Below, piece after piece: positions 49,425-60,115 of a stretch of 64,000 nt of DNA. The stretch lies in NCBI GenBank assembly GCA_963921425.1, contig OY992835.1, forward strand, positions 17,484,001 to 17,548,000. Direction: 5' to 3'. Position numbers and translations under genes: made by a program. Position 1 is the stretch's first letter, and each line of letters opens with the position of its first letter. This DNA is from Dryas octopetala (lineage: Eukaryota; Streptophyta; Magnoliopsida; Rosales; Rosaceae). The notes beneath the pieces were generated by a model. It saw only the letters and a program-made list of their open reading frames with translations. It was not told the origin of the DNA and made no database searches.

Positions 49425-50383
49425 GAATTAATTACTCTAAGGTACCTTTTACTTATTGTTTTTACTCTCTAGTGCACCAATTAGTTTTTTTTAATAACAA
49501 GGTAAGTTGCAGCTAGTTGGCTTATCTTGAAATCTGGTCAATTGTCATTTTATTTCCTTTTTGTCTTTCTCTTTCTTCTCTCTTCACGTTCATCTTCTCT
49601 CTTTATGCATTTATGCCATTTTAAGTCAAACTGCAGTTTTTTGCATTTTTCTGCAGTTTCTGAAACTACAAGTGAACTGAAACTGCATAAAAAACTATAG
49701 TTTATGCAGTTTACAGTGAACTGAAACTGCAGTTTCTGAAATTACAAGTGAACTTTCTGCAGTTTCTGAAACTGCAAGTGAACTGAAACTGCATAAAAAA
49801 CTGCAGTTTATGCAGTTTACAGTGAACTGAAACTGCAGTTTCTGGAATTACAAGTGAACTTTCTGCAGTTTCTGAAACTGCAAGTGAACTGAAACTGCAG
49901 AAACTTTCATATGGTTGCTTACTAAACTGAAATCTTTGAGGAATTATTGTCATTTTGTGCTTTGGTATAGTAAACATACATTGTCATTTTATGGTTTTCA
50001 TAAATAAAAACCATATTTCAATGAAAAAAAACAAAAAAAGAACGCTTCTATCCTTTATTCTAAAATATCTTGGCCAACAACCTTATATAAAAGTTATATC
50101 TTTTCTAACCAACAAATCAGTATCAGACACTATCCATTTGTTAGCTTTTTATTAATTTTTTTGACCCGTTGCAGTTGTAAGGATATGGTTGGTATTTTGG
50201 TTTTTTCTGTGTCTATTTTGGTGATTACGTGGCATGAAGATCTAGTGAATTTGAAGCATGTGGCCCACAAAAGAAGAATATGCCGTTGAGTTTTTGTAGG
50301 ATGTGACCTGCAAAGTAAGAATGAGGCATTGGGTGTGTTTGGTTAATAAAAAATGTTGTCAGTACCTTATAATTAATGGACTC
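49425..50383. mobile_element. Mutator-like element inserted in repeat R1
   Basis: A 9 bp duplication TAAAATTTA (49416-49424 and 50384-50392) flanks it. The ends are imperfect inverted repeats sharing ATTAATTA and AAGGTAC blocks. The corresponding site in the other R1 copy (45637-45645) has the 9-mer once. The body includes a CT-rich stretch (49555-49600) and a 106 bp tandem repeat; no transposase. Confidence 0.7.
49640..49905. repeat. 106 bp tandem repeat with internal palindromes
   Basis: TGAACTGAAACTGCATAAAA recurs at 49673 and 49779, and a diverged start at 49885, a 106 bp period. Units are built from CTGCAGTTTCTGAAACTGC palindromic modules, similar in style to the CAGTTTCAG repeats of the element at 7953-10072. 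Confidence 0.9.
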
Positions 50384-50690
50384 TAAAATTTATAAGAAAA
50401 TTCTTTTAATTCATAATAATTTATAAGAAAATCATTTTAATTCATAATAAAATCATTTTAATTTAGAAGAAAATCATTTTAATTTATAATAAAGTTTTTC
50501 TCTAATTTGAATGGTATTTTCCCCAATTTGAAGGGTATTTCTCCTCCTAGGGTGAAAAGTAGGCTTTGTAGCCCAAAATCTCGAAGTTAAAACATAATAT
50601 AAAGCCGTTAAAAAAGAAAAATAAAAAAACTTAATTAAAAACCCTAAATAACTACCAATCTTAGTCTAAAAAAGACTTATAAAATGAACT

Positions 50691-51357
50691 GAACTCTAAA
50701 ACTCTCTATTTTTTTTAAGCAACATTCAAGAACATAATAATGTCAATGTGTATCAGGGACATGTACTAATTAATGCAACCTCCTAATAATATAATGAGTC
50801 ATACGTAAGTGATGACTGTAGTCTGTACTCTGTAGCATCATCACATTGTTGCTTTAGTTTTATCATTTTATGTAAGCTCAAGCTCTGATTTCTAATCAAG
50901 AAGGATTAGCGCTACTAATTACTGTATATGTCTGCGACTCTGTGTTGATGATACATATAGCGATGTGTATGACCTCAATTCTTTTATTATGCTGACTTTG
51001 TGGCATATCATATGTATATATATCTATATTTTTTTTTTGGTAGCTATGTTACATATAATAATTGATTGAAAATATTCATCAAGTGGACTTGGGTTTTTTA
51101 ATTATTCTAACTAAGCTAACTAAACCTTTCCCTTTTGTTGGTTTGGGCATATACTAAATTGAAACTCTGCTTTGGATTAGGCCTTGAACTCTATTGCTCT
51201 GTTGCCTGTTGGTATGTTTGGGTTTCAAAAGGCTCTCACTCTAACTTAGCCCATAAGTTTGGTCTCTTTCGGGTGACAATTTTAGAGCCCAGGTTGGTCT
51301 TTCTCAACTATTTTCCCTGAAAAAAAAAAAAAAAAAGTTTTGAGTAAATTCAGAATT
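50691..51357. other. Intergenic, no gene recognised
   Basis: AT-rich sequence with one 61-codon ORF (51135-51320) of no recognisable family. Confidence 0.4.
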
Positions 51358-51374
51358 AAAAAAAAAAAAAAAAA
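51358..51374 (-). terminator. RNA polymerase III terminator of the tRNA-Ser gene
   Basis: A run of 17 A on the plus strand, so T17 on the coding strand, begins three bases after the tRNA 3' end. T runs of four or more terminate pol III. Confidence 0.8.
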
Positions 51375-51377
51375 GTG

Positions 51378-51459
51378 CGACGCCTGAGAGATTCGAACTC
51401 TCGCGGGGAAACCCCATGTACTTAGCAGGCACACGCCTTAACCACTCGGCCAAAGCGTC
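51378..51459 (-). tRNA. tRNA-Ser (anticodon GCU)
   Basis: 82 nt with a type II cloverleaf. The acceptor stem GACGCTT pairs with AGGCGTC (one G-T pair), with discriminator G as required for serine. The D arm/A box is TGGCCGAGTGG, the anticodon loop CTGCTAA reads GCT, decoding AGC/AGU, and the variable arm is long (CATGGGGTTTCCCCG, GGGG/CCCC stem). The T arm contains AGTTCGAATCT as B box. No intron. CCA is not encoded, as expected for a nuclear gene. All features needed for a working gene are present. Confidence 0.96.
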
Positions 51460-52449
51460 GCATCTGATTAGTCTACTGAGAGACTTGTATTTATAATAGT
51501 TGGTTTTCAGGGCACAAGCTCAAAGAACGATTATATGCCAAAATTCACTAAACATGTGGGGTCATTAATTCTTTTTTGCATTACACATTACTTCTTTAGT
51601 GTTCTACATGTCCACATTCAATAATCTCTCCAGCATTTTCCAAAGTCCAAATACAACAATTAGACTTTGGATTATTAGAGAATTGAATAACTTAGAGTCT
51701 TAGACGCATGCATATACCTATCATTTCAAGCCTTCCTTCTTCCTTTTTTTTTTTTGGTTTCTTTTCGAGCCTTCCTTTTCACCTTTCGAGTTTATATCAA
51801 AATAAAAAGCAAGATTGTGTGGTGTAAAGTTGCAAACCTTTTAAGCCCACCAAGCAACAAAAGTGCGGATTATGTCGCTTCTCTTAGGGGTGTATTCAAT
51901 ATAAATTTCTATATATTGTTGTAGAGTTTGTTTAAGTGATAGACTTATATAGTCTATAAATTTTTATTGATTCTCATAGACCTTTATAAAATTCTATAGA
52001 GTTAAATAGATAGACTTTCACATAATTTGATAGATTCTCAACAAATTTGATAGACTTTTTTTCATAAATTTATATAATTATAATTAGATTAAATAAAATA
52101 TAATTTATTTTAACAAATGCATAGCTCTCACTCTCGTAAAAAAACGTATATATATATATATATATATCTCACTCTCACACTCATTTCATCAAACACCTAA
52201 AGTGCATCATCAATAATTCAAACTTTACAATAAAACCAACAAGTGCAACCCATAACATCTTCAATCATACTCACTACATTCCCATCTGCATAATCCTGAC
52301 AATAAAAATCAATAATTAAATAAATCGAACTAGAGATTTCTACTGCCATTGTTTGCCGACTTGCTTGGTAGACATCACTAACCCAAAAACCCAGTGAGGT
52401 TGTTGATGCTCTAGAATACCGCACTCGGCATCACTGGTCCTTAACTCAA

Positions 52450-52487
<38 letters not shown>

Positions 52488-52894
52488 TTTTTTTTTTTTT
52501 ATGCTTTTGTCCCCTATTATTGGATTTTCAGGGCTTTTTTTTTAGTTCTCTACCACAAGAAATGATATTGTGCATATTCTATTGGGTTGATGGTATAAAA
52601 GATAGCTCAAATTGTTACATTAAACAGTTGTTGAGCATAACTTGATTCAATTTATTGCTTTAGGTAAAGTTCTCAAGCTTCAATTTTGCAACAATGCAAG
52701 GTATTCAAATAATCATAGCCTGCCCAAACACATTGAAAGCCCAATTCTTTAAATTTATACAAAGGGCTGATTCATGAGTTAAAAATTGCATAAAACAAAG
52801 ACAGTGTGACCATAAATATTAGTCCGGACAGCACAACCAATGCTCAATAGTCAATGTAAACAAGCATATATCCCCCACTGCAAAACTAGGTAGC
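51460..52894. other. Intergenic spacer with poly-T tract and possible MITE remnant
   Basis: From 51887 a TAGGGGTGTATTCAATA terminus and repeated GATAGACTTT/TTGATAGA motifs look like one end of a MITE, but the matching right end is missing. At 52451-52500 there is a 50-base stretch of T broken by two A. The end near 52895 should carry the subtilase 3' UTR. Confidence 0.45.
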
Positions 52895-55234
52895 TCAAAT
52901 GGAGGAGGAGGAGGAGGCTGAGAACCCAGTACTGGTCCACCTAACAGCAACCGGACTCCTCACAAGGTGACTCCCATCCGACCACTCAATCGACCCGTAT
53001 CTCTCTTTCTTACTATACCCAACACCTTCTGCAAAAGTAACCTCATACGCCTGAGTCCTATTTTCAGCACTAAACACCAGCCTACTCGGCGAAACGCTGA
53101 TCTGAACCCCAGCCGGAGCATTCACTTTCACCTCATACACCGCATCCAAAGCACTCCCAACATTTGTGACAACTCTCTTGTACTTAACAATGTCATGGTC
53201 AGACTTAAAAACCACCGAAAACGAAGGGTAATTTAGATCACCGGGACTAGCCAAGCCCCCAGTAGTGCCCAATTTTGTCTCGCATACATCAGAACCCGCA
53301 GGCTTTCTCACGAAAACCGCTATTTGCCTCGGACTGTACCCAATGGAGCACAAGAAGGCCACATAGTCGTCGACATTCATGTCATACACCAAACCCGGAT
53401 TCAATGCTCTGTTGGGATCAACATGCCCTCCTCCTTGAACAAACGGGGTCGAATCTTCCCCGGTCGCCAGGTCCTTAATGGTGTTCCCGGTATTGTCCAA
53501 CGTATAAGCTGTTGTCACCAAAGCAGATTTGATAGCAGCCACGGACCAATTCGGATAAGCCTTTCGGAGAAGAGCAGCAATGCCGCTAACATGTGGGCAA
53601 GACATCGAAGTTCCCGAAATTATGTTGAACTCCACGCGCCTCGGATCAATCTCCAAGTCAGTGGGGGAAGAAGCCCCGGTCCAACCGGCCAAGATGTTAA
53701 CCCCGGGAGCAATCACGTCCGGTTTCAGAATCTCCGGCGTGATAGAGTTGGGTCCTCTGCTCGAAAACGAAGCAACCTTCGGAGATGGCGGTGAGGACCC
53801 AATTACAGTACCGCGGAATGTGATTGTGGCAGTTGGGTATTGCCCGATTTTGATGTAGTTTTTTATCTGCTCCGCTGCGATTTGACCCACCGTCGTCGCC
53901 GGAATTAGGTGTGAGTCTGCGATGAGCTCTTCACCGCTGTCCTCTGTATTCGCCAAAATCATTCCGAGCCCACCTGCCAGCTTAACTGCGTTTCCTTTTT
54001 CGACTCTGGCATTGCCTCCGCGATCGCAGACAACGATTTTTCCGTTGACTTTCGACGGTTGGAGACTGCCGGTATAGCAGTACCGGCTTCCGCAGTCTCC
54101 ACCGTAGACTAGCGGGAGATTGAAATCGGGAAGTGGGTCACCGGAATACAACGACACGCCGTTGAAGACTCTGCTGTCCCCCAAAACGACGTCGGCCGGG
54201 AACTCTCTGTCGATGGTGGAAGCACCGACGGTTAGAATCCACGGCGCGATGTTGGTGGCTGTAAATGGGCCGGGCCCGGAATTCCCGGCAGAGGCCGAAA
54301 CCAGAACGCCGTGCTGGGCCGCCCCGAAAGCTCCGATGGCTATGGAGTCCTGGTCGTACGGCGGCGCGTGGCTGGCTCCGACGGAGAGCGAGATTATGTG
54401 AACCCCATCGGCGATGGCTTGGTCCATTGCCGCCAAAATGTCTGAATCGAAACACCCAAAGCTCCAGCAGATCTTGTAGGCTCCGATTCGGGCCTTGGTG
54501 GCCATGCCTCGGGCTTCGCCGTAAGCGTACTGGTAAAAGCTCGCGTTGGACACCACCGAGCCGCCGGCTGTGGAGGCCGTGTGGGTCCCATGGCCTTCCG
54601 TGTCACGTGGGGACCTCGATTCCTTTGACTCGTCCATGGGTGTGCCGAGGGCGGACTCGTAGCCGTTGAAATAGGCCCTGGCGCCAATGATTTTGCGGTT
54701 GCAGGCGGAGGCGGGAAAGTCACTGGTGGTGACGCAGTGGCCTTTCCAGGCTTTCGGGACCGGGCCAAGGCCTGAGTCCGAGAAACTCGGGCGCTCGGGC
54801 CAGATCCCGGTGTCGAGGACTCCGACTACGACGTCGTCGGCGTATTCGGAGTTGGGCCAGAGGCCGAAGCTGTCGGCCAAGCCCAGGAAGTTGTAGGTGC
54901 GGGTGGTGTGGAGGTGGCGGGCTTGGTCGGGAGTGACGGCGAGAACGGAAGGGTGGTCGCGGAGCGTGGCGGCCTGAGCGGCGGTGAGGGTGGCGGAGAA
55001 GCCATGGACAGCGCGGTCGTAGGTGTAGAGGAGTTTTGTGGGGTGGGGGGAGGGAGGGAGGGAGCGGATTATGGAGTGGTACCAGCCTCGGTGGGAGGAG
55101 AAGAGGGCGGGCTTCTCGGATTTCGACACGTGGACGATGAAGGTCCGCGGTGGACCGTCGGATTGGTGGTGGTTAGATGGGGTTGAGCTTGTTACGTGGA
55201 GGAGACATAGGAGGACGATGAAGAACATGGCCAT
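52895..55234 (-). CDS. Subtilisin-like serine protease, SBT1.4-like
   Basis: Secreted plant subtilase (S8 family) acting in the cell wall or apoplast. Intronless, 779 aa. Signal peptide at about 1-17 (MAMFFIVLLCLLHVTSS), inhibitor I9 prodomain at about 31-111, and mature enzyme starting near the TTRTYNFLGL motif. Catalytic triad: Asp141 (DTGIWPE), His215 (GHGTHT), Ser543 (GTSMSCPH), with oxyanion Asn318 (SAGNSGP). A PA domain is inserted at about 360-480 and a fibronectin-III-like C-terminal domain covers the last 110 residues or so. All catalytic residues are intact. The lack of introns and overall sequence fit the Arabidopsis SBT1.4 (At3g14067) group, which I recall as a senescence-linked subtilase; orthology is inferred. 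Two ATGs lie close together (MAM); the first is used. Codon use is GC-rich compared with neighbours, so long shadow ORFs arise on the opposite strand. Confidence 0.96.
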   Translation of the reverse strand: MAMFFIVLLCLLHVTSSTPSNHHQSDGPPRTFIVHVSKSEKPALFSSHRGWYHSIIRSLPPSPHPTKLLYTYDRAVHGFSATLTAAQAATLRDHPSVLAVTPDQARHLHTTRTYNFLGLADSFGLWPNSEYADDVVVGVLDTGIWPERPSFSDSGLGPVPKAWKGHCVTTSDFPASACNRKIIGARAYFNGYESALGTPMDESKESRSPRDTEGHGTHTASTAGGSVVSNASFYQYAYGEARGMATKARIGAYKICWSFGCFDSDILAAMDQAIADGVHIISLSVGASHAPPYDQDSIAIGAFGAAQHGVLVSASAGNSGPGPFTATNIAPWILTVGASTIDREFPADVVLGDSRVFNGVSLYSGDPLPDFNLPLVYGGDCGSRYCYTGSLQPSKVNGKIVVCDRGGNARVEKGNAVKLAGGLGMILANTEDSGEELIADSHLIPATTVGQIAAEQIKNYIKIGQYPTATITFRGTVIGSSPPSPKVASFSSRGPNSITPEILKPDVIAPGVNILAGWTGASSPTDLEIDPRRVEFNIISGTSMSCPHVSGIAALLRKAYPNWSVAAIKSALVTTAYTLDNTGNTIKDLATGEDSTPFVQGGGHVDPNRALNPGLVYDMNVDDYVAFLCSIGYSPRQIAVFVRKPAGSDVCETKLGTTGGLASPGDLNYPSFSVVFKSDHDIVKYKRVVTNVGSALDAVYEVKVNAPAGVQISVSPSRLVFSAENRTQAYEVTFAEGVGYSKKERYGSIEWSDGSHLVRSPVAVRWTSTGFSASSSSSI

Positions 55235-56681
55235 GAAGGAGTTTTTTCCTCAGAGTTTGGAGAAAGAACGGTGAGTGTCTAAAGCTCAGTCTGTAATAGT
55301 GAGCTGTTTTTATGGCCACATGGCTCCACAAATTTGGTTGATCTTTTAATTTGTACAAAAATTTTGGTCAGGTTCATTGGTTTTGAATTTTTGACCATAA
55401 TAATATAATATATCCGATCAATATGCATAAAAGAAATGATAAAATCTGATTGATTCTGGATCTGATATTTTTATGATTATCTTTCTTGTAAGATTGGGGT
55501 TGTTTTTGGGTTAGGGCCAATCAGGGGCATAGTCGTGGATGGAGGACTACCAATCAGGACAAGGGTGGGACCAAGGATGTTTAGTTGGTGTGGCAACAAA
55601 TTGGTAAATGACAAACCAATGAATGTGGTTTATTATCCAAAGATAAGGACATGGAATGGAGAATCAAGTGGCCCATGTGTGCATTATTCTAGGATTGGCA
55701 ATGGGTATGGGTTGGATAACTTGGATTCAATAAGATGATTCCATTTACAAGTATCCCCTTACTTAACATGAAAATAGGGTATCCACCTCTACAATACATA
55801 CATGATTCATGTATGATCTATCATCTATGTGACTTTGTTAACTATCACCAAAATCAACTAATTAATTAGATGGTGGATTCTAGTCTAAATCGGGTGATTG
55901 GCCGAATAATATTGTCCAACTCTGGTGATGTGTTGTTTGTTACTTGTTATGGTAATTTCATTTATGTGTATGAGATTCATTATAAGACTCACGTATCAAA
56001 TTATCAATGAGTGACAATTATTTATAATACGATTATGATGCATGAATGGTCAACAAGATTTTTCTTGCGGCATGAACTTGAACAGGAGACAAAGGAGAAG
56101 ATTCCCAAGTGGATTATAGATTGGCATTACTTATTCAATATGCCTTTATCAGTTATCCCCAACAAATTTTCATTATTTGGAAGAGAAATTTCCTACATCA
56201 CTCCAGCATGGGATCGAGCTACATTTTGCCCCCATTATTGGTTCTCTGAAGAAGACATTTTCAGATATTAATATTGGTGTTACGGTTTGTGGAGTGATAT
56301 TCACACAATTCCTGACAGTCTGACACAAACCGGCCAGCACATCAATATTGGTGTGGGGAGTGATATTCAACAACTTTAATCAAGAATTTAAGAAAATATG
56401 AAAAGAGCAGTGGAGTTTGGTGGTAATGATTAGGTTCCACTTTTCATAAGGCTGCTACCCACAAATGACAAACCAACACTACTCAAGTGCTCTTCCCTCT
56501 CCTTCTAAAGCAAGACAATAATTTTACAAGACAATGATCTCTTCCTCATGTTTTAAGTGAAGGTTCTTAATAAATGTAAGGTGCTAGTTACATAATGTGC
56601 ATTAAGATTACTTGCATAGAGTTATTGCATTAGCAGCACCAATATCATAGACAATATGGATTACAACATGTTTCTGCACAA
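55235..56681. other. Subtilase upstream region and spacer
   Basis: Holds the subtilase promoter, without a clear TATA box, and two unassigned ORFs on the plus strand (55535-55738 and 56011-56271). Nothing else is recognised. Confidence 0.4.
56011..56271 (+). pseudogene. Unidentified ORF, possible retroelement or gene remnant
   Basis: 86 codons, rich in Trp, Phe and Tyr (EKIPKWIIDWHYLF, TPAWDRATFCPHYWF), a composition unusual for random AT-rich DNA. There is no ATG context, promoter or splice partner to make it a whole gene, and upstream open stretches are in other frames. A fragment of an old retroelement ORF is one possibility, but I do not recognise the family. Confidence 0.25.
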
Positions 56682-58549
56682 TTAGAGACATAAACAGGTA
56701 CAGCAGCATGGACAATTCATTTTCTTCAAGCAGCTGCAGCCAAGTCTTTGGGAGTTACATGATGGACAGCAGGGACATCTATCCTGGTGAAGCATGCAGC
56801 AGCCATTACAGCAGCAAATCCATGCAAGTTTAGAACAAAATCCTCCCCTGCACAACACAGGTCTATGCTTTCAGATTCGCAAACATTTCATTCCAACAAT
56901 TCGTTTTTTGATAGCATCAATATGTTTAAAGATTTCAAAGTTGAGGCATTGACCAAACCATTTGTTTTATAAAGATTGCACAGTTTCTTAACAAGCTTTG
57001 GTTGGTTTATCACTCTTTCCAACAATGCTTTCTAACACTTCTGTCAGAGACACCAATATATTGTTCTAACACTCCTGTCAGAGACCCCAATTTGGATATC
57101 ACTGTTCTAACAATTGTTTCAACAACTGTTAAACTTTTGTGGTTTAACAAGCTTTTGTGACAAATTGACAATTGTTTATTAACCATTATTCAAGTCTCCA
57201 AAATGTGAAATTCGACCAAAAATGAATTGTTGCAATCACATGAATTGTTGAACACCACACTAAATTTTGCTGCTAAGCCATTATTCCTAGAAAGGATGTG
57301 GATCATAAGCATTGAGCGAACAGGCTTATAAGTGAAGCAATCTCATTTGTATTTTTCTGCTGAGAAATGTATAGAAAAGAGTAAGCATAGAATTCAAACT
57401 ATTCTTATCATATCGTACTGTACAACTATATAGTACATTCTAGGCTTCTAGCCAGCAATATAACAAAACCCCAAAATCTTCTATCCTACTACTTTAGCCT
57501 TACATCATGTCCAATATAAACTGCACTGAGTTTTTCTCACCTCAAAGGTGATCACATTAAAAAAAAAAAACATATATATCTCTATAAAATTTCCTTTAAA
57601 ATATCTTCTACCTGTAAATGCAAATGTCCCCATTTGTATTTCTAGCGAAGGGAAGAGAGTAATTGAAGTAGAGAGGGCAAAAGGAAAGACTAAGAAACGT
57701 ACCACATCCTCTTCAAACAGTGATGGCGTTTTAGGGTCTCCTCATCCCTGCTTAAAACAAAGTGATCATGCAAATTTTACTGAGGCAAAATCAGCGTACA
57801 GATTAATATCAGTAAAATGGTTTTGATGTTCAAGAGTCATACGTACACAGCGATAAAAGGATCTGGGTTGGCCTCTAAAAAAGCTTCAAGTCTGTAAATA
57901 AAATGTGAATAGGTAAATGAGATCATTTATATTATTACAGATGGGGAATTGGACACAATTCAGTGTCACGTTCATACAGAAATCAGACACATACTCTTTG
58001 CAGCATGCCGAAGCAGGTTGAAGACCTTCAAGTGACTTCAACTCCTCCTGCTTTCAGTGAATTTTTCTATAATTATGCACACTTTCATCCCTCTATTAAT
58101 ATATCATACTAAAACAAACAGAGGATTCATACTTGATACTTCTCAGAAAAGCACACACACAATCAGAACGTAATCAACGGTTTTGAATTCTCTGCTTGTT
58201 TTATTTTTGCTTGTTGATCACTCTTAACCGGGTAATATAAATTCATGCGTTTATCTAAATTCTTGAAATTTACTGCATATAAAGCAACTAGAATATGTGT
58301 ACAAAAAAGGGGAAGTCAAAGTTTTGAGAGTTGAGTGGCCAAAAAAAAAAAAAAGTTTTGAGAGTTGACCTGAAGCAGACGAATCTCTCTCTCCAATGCT
58401 TGAACCTGGACCATCTGCCTCCGCTTTCCGTACAAATCCAAACCCGGCGGGAGAGATCTCGGGTTCGTTTCCCGACCCGCCGAGGAAGAACAGCTAAACG
58501 ACGCCGTTAACGACGCAGAGGTAGAGTTGGAACTACACTGACCCTCCAT
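56682..58549 (-). CDS. Heterotrimeric G-protein gamma subunit, type C (GS3/AGG3-like)
   Basis: Plant-specific class of G-gamma that pairs with G-beta at the plasma membrane. Its members control organ and seed size and stress responses (AGG3 in Arabidopsis; GS3 and DEP1 in rice). Five exons, 58549-58370, 58047-57995, 57891-57847, 57747-57703 and 56847-56682, join in frame to 162 aa. The N-terminus is Ser-rich; the gamma (GGL-like) domain spans about 35-100, with GLDLYGKRRQMVQVQALERE, the EEL-LEGLQPAS segment and a PDPFI motif. The tail from about residue 109 has 18 Cys in 54 residues (WICCCNGCC, CPCCPSC, CPCCCTCLCL). It has no C-terminal CaaX box, as expected for type C. The tail is shorter than that of AGG3 (about 250 aa total) and the gene is easily missed because four of its exons are short. 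Intron 4 is 855 bp. Confidence 0.88.
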
Positions 58550-59107
58550 ATGTTAGTTCTCACAGTAAAAACGTCGCTGTTGAGTTTTCTACACAGTAGT
58601 AGGAGAGGTAAACTGGTAATACTCGCTGGTTTCCGGAAACGGCGTCGTGGCACATGCGTGGGCCCAGACTACGTGTGTGTCTGGCTGCGACGTTGACAGT
58701 GACGCTGCAATTCCCAAACCACATGAGTGACGAGACAGACCAAGTAACGTCTCTGAGGTTGATGTGTGTTTTTACCAAATAGCCCCTCGAATTTGTATGC
58801 TACTGCGAGACGATGCTATTTCCGTAAATTCAATGTATGTCATCGAACTCGAGGTTGCTAACGGACAAGACATTACGAGCGAGGAAAACGCTCGTGCGGA
58901 CCACATTGCTGACGTGTCGACTACCGAAACTAAAATTTGATGATGTTGGCGGTTTTAGGCGCGGACAGTACAACGTGGGCCAGAACTATATGGGCTTGGG
59001 ATCGGGCTCGTAGCCTAGTATTTTTCATAAATTTTTGCTGTGCTTTAGAAGCCGATTCATTTTACACATTTCTTTTCGCCAAATAAAATATTGGTTTTTT
59101 TTTTTTT

Positions 59108-59735
59108 TTGAGAAAAAATTAACAAATAAAACACATATTTTGATTATTGTTTCATTTCAAGACATTAATTTTGATTCATGTTAATGAATGACACATACTT
59201 TCATTTTGTGTCAATTAAGGACCATGTTTTTTTTTTATCTCAACTTTGGCCCGATGTTGGACCCATCAAAACTCTACCAAACTTAATAAAATTATACTGG
59301 CTTTAAAGATATGCATCTCCTCTTTAAAACCATATAAAAATCACCCAAATCGGATTTCTACAACTCCAGATAATCAGCCCTAAAGTAGAGTACCTGAAAC
59401 TGTCCGATTTTTCAAATTTTTTCCTAGAGGTCAAGTTGGATAGTTGCGGGTACTCTACTTTTGAACCAATTATCTGGAGTTGTAGATGTCCAATTTTAGT
59501 GATCTTTATATGGTTGTAAAGAGGAAATGCATAACCGTAAATCAAGAATAAGTTTGATAGATTTGGTGGTGTTTTGATGGGTTCAATGTCGGATCAAAGT
59601 TGAGATAAAACAAGGTCCTTAATTAATACAAAATAAAAGTATGTGTCATTCATTAACACGAATCAAAATTAATGTCCTGAAATGAAACAACCATCAAAGT
59701 ATGTGTCATGTTTGTAAATTTTTTTTTTTTAAATA
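59108..59735. mobile_element. Long foldback element, about 0.63 kb
   Basis: Two arms of about 260-280 bp (59108-59375 and 59462-59735) are near-complementary. Shared blocks include GTTTCATTTCA, ACATTAATTTTGATTC, GACACATACTTT, ATCTCAACTTTG, ACCCATCAAAAC and CAACTCCAGATAAT. The central 85 bp also pairs partly (AAAGTAGAGTACC with GGTACTCTACTTTTG). T/A-rich runs sit at both outer ends. I could not find a certain target-site duplication. Confidence 0.75.
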
Positions 59736-60115
59736 GGTTAATGTCCAAAAATATTGTCGAGTTGGTAATGCATAATTATATATATATTTTTTAAATATTA
59801 TTTGTTGATGTGTCATGAATTTTTTAACTTTAATATAAAAAAATGGATTTTAGTCTAAATTCAAAAAGACATATGGTTTTAATAAAAATGATAGTCAAAA
59901 TCTGAACTAAACCCTAATTATCTCTAAATTTTTCCCTATTGAAATTTGATGGTATATGTTTCGTTTATTTTGTTTAGTCGATTGGGTCGTACTAGACGTA
60001 ATGAGTTATAATTTTTTTTTGGCCATGAGTAATGGGTTATACTCTCTATACTTTAATTGTATTATATTGGGCCAAATAGTATTGTAGTGAGGCACGAATT
60101 TTGAGTTAAATGATG

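Larger units (their letters stand above)
49372..50690. repeat. Repeat family R1, copy interrupted by a transposon
   Basis: The left part (49372-49424) and right part (50393-50690) together align with the continuous copy at 45561-45905. The 959 bp in between is an insertion with its own target duplication, so the intact copy serves as the empty-site reference. Confidence 0.7.

Noticed and set aside
51887-52190. Possible complete MITE starting TAGGGGTGTATTCAATA
   Set aside because: The matching right terminus and target duplication were not found; at most a truncated copy.
53324-55274. Long plus-strand ORFs (156, 134, 93 and 92 codons)
   Set aside because: Antisense shadows of the GC-rich subtilase gene.
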